Source: Branchiostoma floridae (lineage: Eukaryota; Chordata; Leptocardii; Amphioxiformes; Branchiostomatidae). Taken from it: 64,000 bases of DNA. Every line of letters begins with the position of its first letter. Within the stretch, counting starts at the first letter, position 1. Positions 35,701 to 47,764 of the stretch are shown here, piece by piece. Under the pieces are notes generated by a model. The model made no database searches. It was not told where the DNA came from and saw only the letters and a list, made by a program, of their open reading frames with translations. The position numbers and the translations under genes were made by a program. The stretch is taken from positions 27,616,945 through 27,680,944 of the forward strand of contig NC_049981.1 in the NCBI RefSeq assembly GCF_000003815.2, written 5' to 3'.

Positions 35701-38700
35701 AAAGTAAAGTGAGAATGAAGCTGGTTTCACTGCACTGGTCAGACTTGGGATTCACAGGAAGTAAAGGTCAGAGGTGATCTTCTAACATCCTTTATCATAC
35801 ATGAAAGACTTTCCAGGTCATGGGGGCAATGGTAGAGTGTACTTATTGAAGGGGAGATATTGTTTGCGTCTGTCTGCTTGTCTATGTTCTTGGCATTACA
35901 TATTTCCCACCTTTATCATAGAATGACAGGAAGCAGTCAATGCACACATGAAATGTCAATTAAAACCATGATTCCCAAATTACAATTAAACGATTACAGA
36001 TGAAAAACATGGAGTCACAAGACCTTCAAACTGTCGTTCTGTTTGGCATGCTGGCTTTAAGTTTTGTGCACTGTAGATGTACTAACCTTTTCTCTGCCTC
36101 CAGTCTGTCCATGCGTTTCCACAGCCGGTTGTGTACTATAAATATACTAACCTTTTCTCTGCCTCCAGTCTGTCCATGCGTTTCCAGAGCCGGTTGTGTA
36201 CTATAGATGTACTAACCTTTTCTCTGCCTCCAGTCTGTCCATGCGTTTCCAGAGCCGGTTGTGTACTATAGATGTACTAACCTTTTCTCTGCCTCCAGTC
36301 TGTCCATGCGTTTCCAGAGCCGGTTGTGTACTATAGATGTACTAACCTTTTCTCTGCCTCCAGTCTGTCCATGCGTTTCCACAGCCGGTTGTGTACTATA
36401 GATGTACTAACCTTTTCTCTGCCTCCAGTCTGTCCATGCGTTTCCACAGCCAGTTGTGCACTATAGATGTACTAACCTTTTCTCTGCCTCCAGTCTGTCC
36501 ATGCGTTTCCAGAGCCGGTTGTGTACTATAGATGTACAAACCTTTTCTCTGCCTCCATGCGTTTCCACAGCCAGTTGTGTACTATAGATGTACTAACCTT
36601 TTCTCTGCCTCCAGTCTGTCCATGCGTTTCCACAGCCGGTTGACCAGAGCCTCCTGCTCTTGCTCTAGGGTGTTCTCCAGCTCCACCTTCTCACGACGCA
36701 GCTGCAAAGGTCAAAATTCCTGTTACTGACTTTGTCCGTCATGTTAGCTTTTCTACATCGCACAAGAACATGTCAAATTTTACAGGACGTTCTGTTGTTT
36801 TAATCATACTTTTATCAACAAAATTTCTTCAAATACATTTATAAAATCAAACCTGCACAAGTGACCACCTCTATGTAAAGACCAATGTGACAACATTTTG
36901 GTGGTCCCTTAAATAATTTTCCCAATTAACACAAGCATCAAGAATTCTGTCTATAGTGACCATCTGTCCACATAGACCAGATTGGTCCTAAGTTGTCTTC
37001 TTCATTGTGTAGGTTTGCCTTAAAAGCGGCTACCAACATTACTATGAACTTCATGGAAATGTATTCCCCCCATAATGTTAGTATTGACAAGCCCATTCCT
37101 TGTCCTAGTTTCAAAAAGCAAAGGTGTACAGCTTAACTTGGGTCTGACCTGTTCCAAGTTGTTTTGCTTCTGGTGGATCTCGTTCTCAAGCTTCTCGATC
37201 TTCCTCATGAGTTTGTTAACCTGGAACTCCTGCTCCTGCTCCAGGGTCTGCTCCAGTTGGACCTTCTCCTCACGCAGCTAAACACAAACAAAAACAAACA
37301 TTATGCAAAAACACAATCAATAGTTTTTAATCAAAAACTGAAAATTACCAAGCTAAGTTTTACTTTATGTTCAGTAACAAGTTGACAAGCATATAAAAAG
37401 ATTTTCTGAACTAGATTTTCTAACTAAACATAGTGTCTGTAAAATTCAAAAGGAAACAGCGTTTAAACTTGTGTGAAGAGAACCAGTGTTTAAACTTGTG
37501 TGACACTTCCAGCCCACAGGAAGAGAAGAATCAAGCTTGCTGTCCCAACACTTCCTGCCCTGGAGTCATCCTACATCCTCAACATTCCACAGTCACACAC
37601 AGGCAAACCACCACTTCCCACAAACCAGCTCTGGAGGAACTTTCACAGCTGGGGACTCAACCACAGGACTGTGTCAATCAACTCTTCCTGTATGTTAACA
37701 GTTAGGTTTAACTATAGAATATGTATGTGGTTCTGTTTCTGTACATGTTGAAGACTGGGACCGCTACTACTGAGTACTACACTTGCGAGAACAAATTGAT
37801 CATCCCTCATAGACCTGCATACTTAAGAGGGTTCTACACAACAGAGCTTTCAAGGCTCAAGCACATTATGTTTCAAAGTGGCTCATATACATGCACATGT
37901 ACTGAATGTAGCCTGGCATGCTCATGTTAGTGGAGGTTACACTGTATCTATGACTTGAGTGTGAGGTCTGCTCGTACCTTCATGAGCTTGCGCGACAGGT
38001 CGTTGGTGAGGAACTCCTCCTCCTGCTCATAGTTCATGGCCAGCTTCTCCTTCTCCTTCTTCAGTGACTGGATCTTCTTCAGGAGTGTGTTACTGATGAA
38101 CTCTTCTTCCTGCTCCGCACGGGCTTGCTGTGGGAGGAACATATTTAACATGTTGTTAGATATAGCTATGTTTTCTGATAAGGAACATACTATACCTCCA
38201 CATTTATCATGATATCCTTGGGAGTAAAACAATTTTGAGTGCATTTTCTGTGAGTTTTTGTAAATTCCTTGAATGATGCATCTTTTTTACAGTTATCAAT
38301 TGAGAAATAGGGAAAACATAAGCCACTTTGTATCTAACCCAAATCCCAACTGTTCATAAAAGCTCTGGTACATTTTCCCATACAATCTCTTATTTCTTTA
38401 TTTCCCCAAGAACCAGATTTCATCAGGCCTAAACACAACTCCCAGGGTTCTAGCTAGTGCATTTTAGCGTAGTGGGCCACTATGCTAAAATTTTTGACCA
38501 CTACGCTAAAACAAGGGCCACTATGCTAACTAGTGTAGTGGTGCTTGGCTATCATTTGCTTGTTCAACAATGTCTAATCAATGTCTGAACAATGAAAAAT
38601 GATGATAGGCAACTCAAAACTGACCCCAAAATCCTTCAAATTACATGTGATGTTAACAGAGTGACAACTTTTAACTCTACATTTTAAAAATGACCCCCTT

Positions 38701-41700
38701 CCACACAAATCTCCTGATTGGTCGCTTTGCTACCATGCCATTCCCACTACGCTAAAATAAAATCCTGGCTAGAACCCTGACTCCTACACTAAATGCTACT
38801 TCATCTGCCTTGGTAATCACAGCAACCATTAGCAATATGGCTACATAGATGGATACATTTGTGTCTGTAAAGATAACAAGGTTAGAATGACATTCAGATC
38901 ACATTCATCCTACCGGGGTAGTTACTGCTCTAGCTCTAGCACAACACTATGTCATCCATAGCAACATCCTCGTAAGACTTACTATAAACATATTTCATTT
39001 GCAATGCTAGAGTCAATTCTATATTACCGAGAGGGTGTTTCTTGCCTTTTGTTCTAACATTTTGGAAATCTTTGTAACAATCTAACTGTGATAAGTAACT
39101 ATTTAGAACTATTTATAACATCTATGTGACGTTCTAAATATTTCTAAAGTATTCAAACATGTTAGAAACATTTCTAACATCAAATACTTTATTTCTGTTA
39201 GTTTCTAAACTGTTCCAGCATAGATGCATCATTTGTGATCATATGTTCGAACATGGAAACAATATGATGAAACTGGGTCAGTGAGCTGGGAAGAGGGCAA
39301 TTCACACATCCCTGCCAATTGCAGGAAATTATGTCTGTCTGCCACCTTCTCACAAAAGACTCATCATTGTATACTATAGAAAATCTAAAAATACAAGAGC
39401 CAAACAAAGGACCAAGCTTAGGAACTTTGTTTATGGGGGCAATAAAAGTTTTTATGGAGGGAAAAAATGACACAAAATGTTGGAACATGTTGGAACAATA
39501 ACAAAAACACATAGATGTTTGAAAATTGTTCTAAATAAAGAGATAAGTATATCATTACTTTCCCAAATGTTCCAACAAATATAAAAAGGTTCAAACATGT
39601 TGAAACTTTCATTTTTAAAGGCTTGAACAATTTCGAACCTGAGTGACTGAAATGTTCTTTTATTCCAAATAGTTCAAACTTATTGCAAATATTATTTCAA
39701 AACCATCTCGGTGACTTGGAATTGACTCTAGCACAAACTGACAAATGTATGTCTGTTCTGCTCTTGATTTTACGTCTACAAACAGCAAATACTGCTTGCA
39801 CTTCACAATCAATGCTTTTCTTCGTAACCTTCTCCCCGCTGTCTAACCCCATTATCAACTCAAATCTGGTGCCAAATGGCTCCTTTAGCATGGAGAAGAC
39901 CAATGGCGTCAATTCAAATTTTTTCTCCTGTCTATTTCTATCTGCTACTCACAATCACCTGACGTACTTGGCAGTAACTTAATGTCTATAATCTAATTCT
40001 GCATCGCATGAGCCTTATCTACATATACGTGTACAGTTTGGGGACCTGTTCAGAAGTTCATTCAGTATCCAAGCCAAATCACTTTTATTAGGATCTTTCC
40101 ACTTGCATGCATAATTTAAGGATTGAAAATAAAATGGTTTTGTACAAAATTTATCTACACGGACAACATTAGATGGGTATGTGAGAACTAAACGAACTGT
40201 CACTAGTATACAATGTTTTAAAATGTACCTCAAGGCTAATGCTGTACATTGTAGGCAGAATGTACACTTAATGTTTTGTCAGTAATACCAAACCTGAGAT
40301 TTTGCAACCTGTATCACAAGATCTTGCAAGCATCTTAGACATATTCCATATGCTTCTTTAATACTGAAGTAATTCATGATGATGAATAGTAAGTAGATCA
40401 TTGTTTGAAACCTTTTGCTACATTCCCCTTTAATTGAATTTGGCCTTTTCTGTGCCAAGACTGCCTAAACCATGTCTCCATGAAACGGAGGTAGAGTCTC
40501 CGTCCCCACCCCAGTATCCTTAAGTGGCTTATTGATTTTTGTACAAGAGAGATGACATGTCCCACAGGAAGTGACTGTGAGAGCCATAAAATGGCCTGGT
40601 GGTGATAATATGGATGAGTGGGCTGGACACTAATGAGTTTTTGCCGATACGAAAAAAAAACTTACCGGCGCATGCTTTCTTGCAAACCTTTATCCATCTT
40701 TTTAAAGGAGTAAAATTTTTGTTTCAGAGAATAGATGAAAATCTATATATGCATGGATGCCATCTATAAAATCAAGTCTGAGTGGCCTCATTCAGAACAC
40801 AGCCTCCAGACCATTCAATGCACATTTTGACCTGACATCTAGTTCTTCTCAAGGTCACTGACCCACAGGTCAAGCTCCCAGTGGAATACAGAAGTTGGTC
40901 CTGCCTAACTAATTTAACCTGGGAACACAAAATCACTCAGGTTCATGTTGAGATTCAAATCCCTCCATTCCAGTTACATGTATCATTGTCAAGGTATACG
41001 GAATATTATTGATGTATCCAGGAAAATTCCTTTATTGGTAATATTATTATTAACAAAACTATTTTTAGTTCAAGCCCTATCAACAAACAAAAGGTAGGAA
41101 TACCAACATATGTATCAAGACCCAAGCTGATAATCTATGTACAGATAATCATAAAGGCAATCGAAACAGAAATTTCACGAATTATGAGTTTAGATTTCCT
41201 TAAAATAAGACTGTTTTTATCAACAGATCTAGTAGCTCTGAACTGGCATATATTATTGACCAAAATATATTGATTTTTTGTGAATTATTGATATTTTGAC
41301 AAACTAGACTGCAAAATTTGATTTTCCTTCTAATCAGCAAACAATTTGAAAGCAATACAATATTCCAACCATTTTCGAAGTTTTCTTTCTTACTTTCACA
41401 TATAGATTCAAAGTGACATAATCATAAGATAAATCACAATTTCTTACAAAAAAACATGTAGTATGATGTAGTATAGTACACTTGACACAGTCTTCTTCCA
41501 AGTTCAAAATTCTTGCAGTACATTCAAATCGATATACTGTGGTTGAGTCTTAGTCTGGAGTACATTCAATAGCTAAGATGGTTGAATTGTCTACATAGAT
41601 ATATTATCATATGAATCGACAACTAAATGACTTAGACCCATCTACTATATATGTAGAGAATAACATACTTTTTTCAATCTTTGCTCCTGGATAATTTCAG

Positions 41701-44430
41701 ACGGCAAACATGACAAAATGAAGGGGGGCTTTCTAATCCCAACATAAATAAATCACAGGATTTCACCCTCCCCACAGTGAATTGCAGATATCCAGGTTTA
41801 CATCTAGCCATCTGCTCGTGTCCAGACAACCCAATAACTGCCACCGGAAAGGAAGGGAAATGAAAGCATCTAATCCTGCAATAGACCAATAACTCAGGAT
41901 AGAAGGCTTTGGGGCATGCTATCGCGCAGCTCACGATTTCTATCACTTGATGCTGATGTATTTTAGCTGACAAACCCATTTTATTGAATTGGGAAGTGCA
42001 GATCACCGAGGAGGGTGGGTTATGGGAGGAATATGATATTGCTGTGCACATCCCAATACAAAATTCAAGAAATTTTTTGTAAGCCTGCCAAAAATCCACA
42101 GTGTGCGATAGCCCTGTGTCAGCAATTCTATTCTGAAACGCAAGCACCCTTCCCTTTACTATCATTTCTGTTTTAAAATAAAATTAAATTGAGCCGTGCA
42201 GTTGTACCGGAATGTTGTTCCTCTTCTCAAAGCCACTGTTGAACTCTCAATTATTTCAACAGTTTGTTTAACAAAGGACTGCGGCATGGGTGAGGTAAAC
42301 ATCTATTTCTGGCCGTGACTCAAGTCTGTTTTGGGAGGGTCTCTCTCAGTCAGCTGTTTGTGGGTGGTACAGAGCTGGGCTAATGAATGTAGAACCTTGT
42401 TGGTACAGTAATCCATACAGTTATAACTGTACAAAATGGGTCTCCTGTATGGAATATTACATGTCTACAGCAAATCAGCAACCATTCCTAGGAAAGCTTT
42501 TCTACCCATACTTTAAGTTTAAGCAATTTCTTTCACAAATTGGCATTAAAAGCCTAATACTAATAGGAAGTACTAAAAGTATTTTTCCATCACAAAGAAT
42601 GCACATGTCCACAATGGAAAATGTTATTGACCTGATATAAAGATTATGACTCAATAAACCATGACAGACGCCACCCACTGCAAGAAGGTCAAGTTGAAAT
42701 ATTCCATCTGCTCTTTACGGACGGAGTTGTAATACAATAACCAATGTCACAATATGGGAGGGGAGGTTTGTATCATGTGCTTCGAATGCTCTGGACCAGA
42801 TGATTCTCTGATATGATAAAAAGTGAAGGTCAAATGGATATATTACAGATAAACATATATGAGCATATAAATATGTAAAGACCTTCCAGTGTACAGTGAC
42901 ATGGAAATCTGGACAAACAGTAGGTGATCTAGATCATATGTCACCATCAGGGTCTTTGGTGGATGGTACTACAGGAATTATGTATGATGGAGACAAATTG
43001 GTTTAATCAGCCATGATCATCCAGGCATGGGAATTTCCTAATTCTGCTGATTTTCCAGATGCGATGGCGTCACCTGTCTGTGACAGAGAGATGGAACAGG
43101 CTCAGCGGACGACTTGGGAACATTCTAATGACTCAAGGAGGAGACAGCAATTTTGACAGGGATTTGGTTGATGCCTTGAGACCTCTGTTCTAATTCAAGC
43201 AGGTCTTGCTTTCCTTTCTTAGTTGAGTTTGAATCAAGGCAAGACATTATGCTTCTACTCTTTAGAGCAAAAGAAATGCGATGTTCAACAACTGCCATGT
43301 TGTTGACATTCCCTTGATATGTCATGGGATTATGAGTGTAAACTGCCACATTGTAAACTTCTCTGGAACTAATTTTTATTGTAAATGCATAAAGTTTTTA
43401 TAAGGTACTAGTACTAGTATTGGTGATTTCTGTCAGCTTTGAATTCAAGCATTCAATACCTCGCTCTCTAACATGTTGGCCACACTGATGTGTTTTGACA
43501 TAGTGATTTCTATTGAACACTAGATGTAAAGATATAGCTTCATGCAACTATGAGATGTTTATTTTATTTTTTTAGCTGTGCAACAAACAACAAGACTGGG
43601 TAAAACAAAAGCTCCTTGGTAAAACGAATGTGATAAAACACATCTCATAAATTTGCTAACCACCTTTCCTATGTACATCCTTTGCGAACCCAACAATGCC
43701 ACAGAACCAAATAAAGATTGCAGTGTAGTCTCCCAGTGCCCCATATATAAAATGCGCTGCCAATGGTTTTGTTGTTGTTGTTTAAACTTGGCCATAACCG
43801 CGCTCACAAACACTGCGACAGTAGCTGACCAAAAAAATGACTTCTATTTTTGCCTGCGTTTCCATGCAGGGAACACACACATAGGGAAAACCCGACACTG
43901 CGAGAGGGGGCGAGTTCAGACTTGTGAAAGGACAACAAAAGTCAGGCGATGGAAAATGGAGCGAACATGATATCACGTGCCTCCACAAAAACAAATGGTC
44001 CGTCTGGGACATTTTATTTTCTTCAAGGGTCACGGGCAAGGGGCCCTTTTCTCTACGCTTTCCGATTATAACTTATCCATATGGAGCACAGTCCCTCCCT
44101 CTGCAATATTTTGGAGCATTTGGAGTCTACAGTCGTGTCAATCGTTAAGAATAACTACCTTCACGACCAAAATAACAATTGTTTTTAGCGAGCCAAGACA
44201 AGGCAGACGGGGCTACTCACGATAGACACACTGGCCTTCCGTAGCGCCTTGTTCTCCTCCTGTAGCGCCTTGCAGCGCATCCTGAAGGTCTCCAACTCTA
44301 TCTTGAGAACTCTGTTCTCCTGCTGCAGAGAACTGATGCGGTTGTGGAGCTCCTCGGTGGGAGAAGTGGCCTTACTCCCTCCCCCATCTGTCGACTCGCT
44401 CTCGCTCATCTCGCTCGCGCTGTCCGCCAT
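32715..44430 (-). CDS. CCDC6: Coiled-coil domain-containing protein 6, nine coding exons
   Basis: CCDC6 is a largely coiled-coil protein, an ATM substrate and tumour suppressor in vertebrates, and a frequent RET fusion partner. Exons in transcript order: 44430-44221, 38127-37978, 37277-37149, 36701-36598, 35458-35301, 34901-34745, 34275-34178, 33408-33290, 32789-32715. Every junction has AG/GT borders and matching phase, giving 399 residues. Residues 1-70 begin [13 protein letters not shown] and end [10 protein letters not shown]. Heptad coils run to about residue 270, including [37 protein letters not shown] and [16 protein letters not shown]. The Ser/Pro tail has [17 protein letters not shown] and ends [19 protein letters not shown] is chosen as start from homology; MHRAVSPYF 12 codons upstream is also in frame. 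The human protein is longer, with a Pro-rich C-terminus absent here. Confidence 0.95.
36060..36597 (-). repeat. Junction-spanning minisatellite in CCDC6, about eight extra copies of a 65-bp unit
   Basis: The last 44 or so bases of CCDC6 exon 4 (encoding [14 protein letters not shown]), its donor AAAAG|GTTAGT and about 20 intron bases are repeated about eight times into the following intron. Each copy keeps the donor. Reading through the true donor meets a TAG within the first intron segment, so the copies cannot extend the protein. One copy (near 36540) is shortened. Confidence 0.88.
38128..44220 (-). other. CCDC6: CCDC6 intron 1
   Basis: A 6.1-kb intron between the exons encoding SVSI and QARAEQ. 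Apart from the foldback at 38443-38779 it holds AT-rich sequence with scattered AACATGTT-type words (39050-39640). A 163-codon minus-strand frame at 41674-42165 has no recognisable features. In human tumours this is the intron broken in CCDC6-RET fusions. Confidence 0.6.
38443..38779. mobile_element. Foldback DNA transposon, CAGGGTTCTAGC ends
   Basis: The left end CAGGGTTCTAGCTAGTGC and the right end CTGGCTAGAACCCTG are inverted, with inner TTTTAGCGTAGTGG blocks mirrored as CCACTACGCTAAAA. The direct repeat ACTCC lies on both sides and could be a 5-bp target duplication. No coding content. It lies in CCDC6 intron 1. Confidence 0.7.
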
Positions 44431-44485
44431 CTTGGAAGTGAAGTAGGGCGAGACGGCGCGGTGCATCCTGGGGAACGAAAAAAAA

Positions 44486-44530
44486 CTCAGGTGACTTCAT
44501 GCACCTGAGGGCGTGTCAAAAGGGGCGTGT
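44486..44530 (-). promoter_or_regulatory. CCDC6: CCDC6 proximal promoter motifs
   Basis: CTCAGGTG (44486-44493) and CACCTGAG (44502-44509) form a perfect 8-base inverted repeat with an 8-base spacer, containing two E-boxes of the ZEB/Snail type. Two GACACGCCC (KLF/Sp-like) words follow. All lie 55-100 bases upstream of the chosen start codon. Confidence 0.35.
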
Positions 44531-44709
44531 CACCGCCTAAATTGTGCAACATTGTTGTGAAATCTTATGCAATTTTAACTTCCTTATGATCCGTCAGTCC
44601 TTAGCATCACCAAACTGAGACTGTTTGAAATAATATTGAAGTTAGACCTACAGAAGCGCAAACTCAATTATCAAGTCAATACAACGCCAAATATAATATC
44701 ACGATTTTC

Positions 44710-45630
44710 AATAGGTGTACTCCGGTACAGAAGGACAATGTCCAATTGCTGTATCACAACTGCAGACGTGGGAAGCATAACAAGCGTTACCGTGAGGAGA
44801 TACTAACTGACTGCATTCTGACACATGACCACATAAATCAGGATCGTCTCGTCTGCATATATGTCGCGAATACCAAAAAGGCCGATTGCGACATGGTTTC
44901 AAAGCTTCTTGTTGTAACGTTATGTTTTTGAAATAAGAAGAAAATACAACATACCAAGACTTTTGTCTCTATTTAAAGTGTATTTGGCATTCGTAAAGCT
45001 TGATATGGAAGAATCTCTGGAAATGGTATAATGATATAGTAACCAAACCTTCATTATTCATTTTCTATTGGAACAATTTCAGATATGTGATCATAATCAG
45101 AAACAAGTGACCACGGGGCCCCCAGTGCATGTATTTGACATTGGAGATAAGTCGAATGTACTAGCTTGTCTAGTGTGAAGCAGGTGCGATATGGCTTTAG
45201 TAGAAAGTGTGTATCATGCTGTTTGAACGTGTTAGGTAATATGTAAAACAGCGCACGGGCAAAGGAGACTGCTTATGCGTTAAATTAGGATTCGCTGTTT
45301 GATTGAACTCTAGTGTCTATTCTTGTTAACGTTAGCGTTGTTGGTAGATAAATTGAACACAGTAGCTACACACACGTAGAATCTTTTCTATTCTCCTATT
45401 TATCTATTTGTCTATTCTTCTTTTATTACCATTTCGAAGCGTCATTCGTTGCGCGGGAGTTGTGTGAACTACTAGTATACGGGAGCTTTGTTAGACAAGA
45501 CTTATTAAACATTCTCCCACGCAAAACTTGCGAATATGTCGTATAAAATTCCTGCGAAACAACAGGAGTTTGAGATGACTTTGGTCCCCTCTGCGCAGGA
45601 GAATGGTCTTAACGTTAATCGCAAACTTAC
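44710..45630. other. Spacer between CCDC6 and the vWA duplication
   Basis: No exons or repeats that I can support. Confidence 0.4.
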
Positions 45631-45637
45631 GTGGGTG

Positions 45638-46060
45638 TTATACACAATATATATATAATTATTGTGTATAAAAGCGTGTCGTTGTCATGCAAGATGCTCT
45701 TTTGGTGACAAAACAAGGAGTGTACAGAATGAAAACACTACAAGCTGATTCAAACCGACTCCTTCGTTCGATTGACGAGCTTCAAACAAATGAAGATCAC
45801 CCTTAGTGTCCAAGGCAACAGGTGTGTGCGACTAGCTAAAATCACGTGAGCGTTTGCGCATGCCCTCTCACGCACAGGTCTCACATTACCGTAAACAACA
45901 GGTAACAAGAAGGAAGGACAGGAGAGTTTCGTTTTCAAGTTCACCGTTGGAAAACACCTTAAGGTCTGTTCGTTTTGTCATTTCATGTTGCAACTTTAAG
46001 GTTCTCAGGGAAGAGCAAGTGCGCAAGGCAGCAGTCAACTGTGGCTCTAGTCAAACTTAG
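45638..46060 (+). promoter_or_regulatory. Promoter block of the left (broken) vWA gene copy
   Basis: TATAAAAG at 45667-45674 sits on the right arm of a 12-base inverted repeat (45638-45649 against 45660-45671). ATCACGTGAGCGTTTGCGCA followed by TGCCC (45841-45865) combines an E-box with an NRF1-like TGCGCATGC. The same block, with matching flanks through CAACAGGTAACAAGAAGGAA, recurs at 55430-55770 in front of the intact copy. Confidence 0.5.
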
Positions 46061-46491
46061 AAGCCTGTTGGTCCGTAGGCAAAGACGACCATGTTGTATT
46101 AAAACAATATCAAGCGAAAGAGGAAGAGGAAGAGGAAGAACCACCTTGTGAAAATACGTGACATCTTATTAAAGAAATTGACTTCTTAATCTTGACTTTC
46201 TGGTTTTGTAGTTCAATGACAAATACAGTTGGTCCTGTGCTTTGGAATGGATTTATTTATGTTGTAAACTTGCTCTGCTCTTTGACTGCCCAACGTCACA
46301 ACGTTGACAGGACCCTCATTTAGCGATACTGCCACAGTTCTTTTCATCGGTGCTATATCATACGGTAGTTGCTACTGTGATACATGTATGCTACGTATCC
46401 AATACCCAAAAAGTTTAGTTGCTACATATTGCTATGTAAGAACATATACTACATATCTACATCCAAAAGCACGTAATCGGTATCAACTTGC

Positions 46492-46506
46492 AAAGTTTCA
46501 ATGCAT
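46492..46506. repeat. Target-site duplication, left copy
   Basis: AAAGTTTCAATGCAT repeats at 51779-51793, directly after the poly(A) tail of the LINE. A 13-15 base duplication is typical of target-primed reverse transcription. Confidence 0.85.
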
Positions 46507-46653
46507 GGCATCACGGGAGTAGGTCGTGTCGTGTCTGAGCTCGCTCCCGACTGAGTACAATTTTTTGGTGGTAATTTGAGCCTGTTATTGTTACAACTTT
46601 CTCCCACATACATTCTTAAAGTATTACTGGTGACCGTCCCAACATTCGACACG

Positions 46654-47433
46654 ATGACTACCCGGCAGAAACGTCTAGCTTCGACGAAAGGACATGACTC
46701 TGCTGGAGACAAAGAAGACAAACATGGCGGCGACACGGAGGCGTCTTCATCGGAATTCGAGACCTTCGTGCGCGACCAACTCCAGAGGATTTTGGACGGA
46801 CAGAGGGTGCTACATGAAGAGGTGAGATCCTTGGAGGAAAACCTAGAAAAAAATGTCCAAATGCTAGAGTCACGAATGGAGAAAGTTGAAAAGAGAACGA
46901 CCGAGATACAAAAAAATGTGAAAGAATCTGCGCGCGAAACCTCTGATCAGATTAAGTCGCACACCGACAAAATGAAGATTATGGAAGAGAATCTGGCAGA
47001 GCTGAAACACAAGTGCAACAAGTTAGAGAGATTCTCCCGCAGAAATAATATCAGAATAATCGGTCGCAAAGTTGGAAAAGGTGAAAACTGCATCTCTACT
47101 GTAGACAAGATTTTCCATGAGAAGTTCGGCCTTACACATGTGAAAATCGAACGAGCCCATCCCGACGGACCGACCAAGAACAGCCCAGATGGTACCCCTC
47201 AACACATCCTGGTCAAGTTAAACAGCTATCAAGATAAAGTCAGTATCATGAAAGTGGCAAGAACTAAGCTGAAAGCCGAAAACTTCTTCTTCACGGATGA
47301 CCTCACAGGTGCTGATCTGCAAGAAAAACGTAAGTGGCGGGAAAATGTCAAACAGGCGTACGAACAGGGGGTGAAATACCGGTTCTACAATGGATATTGG
47401 AGAGATGGGAAAGGAAAACCAGTGACTTTCTAA
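46654..47433 (+). CDS. LINE ORF1 protein (L1-type RNA chaperone)
   Basis: 259 residues from MTTRQKRL. A charged N-terminus is followed by a long coiled coil (about residues 45-125, rich in E, K and L heptads, LEENLEKNVQMLESRMEKVE). An RRM-like core follows, marked by RRNNIRIIG, the hallmark of L1 ORF1 proteins. The C-terminal domain includes VKIERAHPDGP and ends KPVTF. In the family, trimers of ORF1p coat the element RNA and act as nucleic-acid chaperones during reverse transcription. ATG 46654 is preferred over the in-frame ATG 46576 because the upstream stretch is hydrophobic and unlike the family. ORF2 follows after an intergenic gap of about 330 bases. Confidence 0.85.
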   Translation: MTTRQKRLASTKGHDSAGDKEDKHGGDTEASSSEFETFVRDQLQRILDGQRVLHEEVRSLEENLEKNVQMLESRMEKVEKRTTEIQKNVKESARETSDQIKSHTDKMKIMEENLAELKHKCNKLERFSRRNNIRIIGRKVGKGENCISTVDKIFHEKFGLTHVKIERAHPDGPTKNSPDGTPQHILVKLNSYQDKVSIMKVARTKLKAENFFFTDDLTGADLQEKRKWRENVKQAYEQGVKYRFYNGYWRDGKGKPVTF

Positions 47434-47764
47434 AGGTTACATGACATTGTCCTGATAAGACATTTATTCCCACTACTCGCTTCAAACTTAATTATACTTT
47501 GGCTCCTAAGCTTAACTACACGGGGAGCAAAATCCTACTGAACTGTTCATCATGTTAGACCGTGATTTGCCGATATTGTTTATGTTGTTTGTAGAATTTC
47601 TTCTTTTTGTGTCAGTAATTGTTACTATGTTTGCAAGTGTACAATTATGTCTGGAATCCCATCCACCTGCTGGTTCCAAGCCCACTATTGTTATTCATGA
47701 GTCCACCTGGCGAGCCAAATCTCCATATCAAAGACTGGCACATTCTCGTCAAAATTCCAATTGA

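Noticed and set aside
39050-39640. Many AACATGTT and TTCTAACA words suggesting a binding-site cluster or foldback
   Set aside because: Spacing is irregular and no clear arms or boundaries could be defined; AT-rich background can produce this.
41674-42165. 163-codon minus-strand open frame in CCDC6 intron 1
   Set aside because: No recognisable motif, no supporting splice sites or promoter, and AT-rich context; likely a chance frame.
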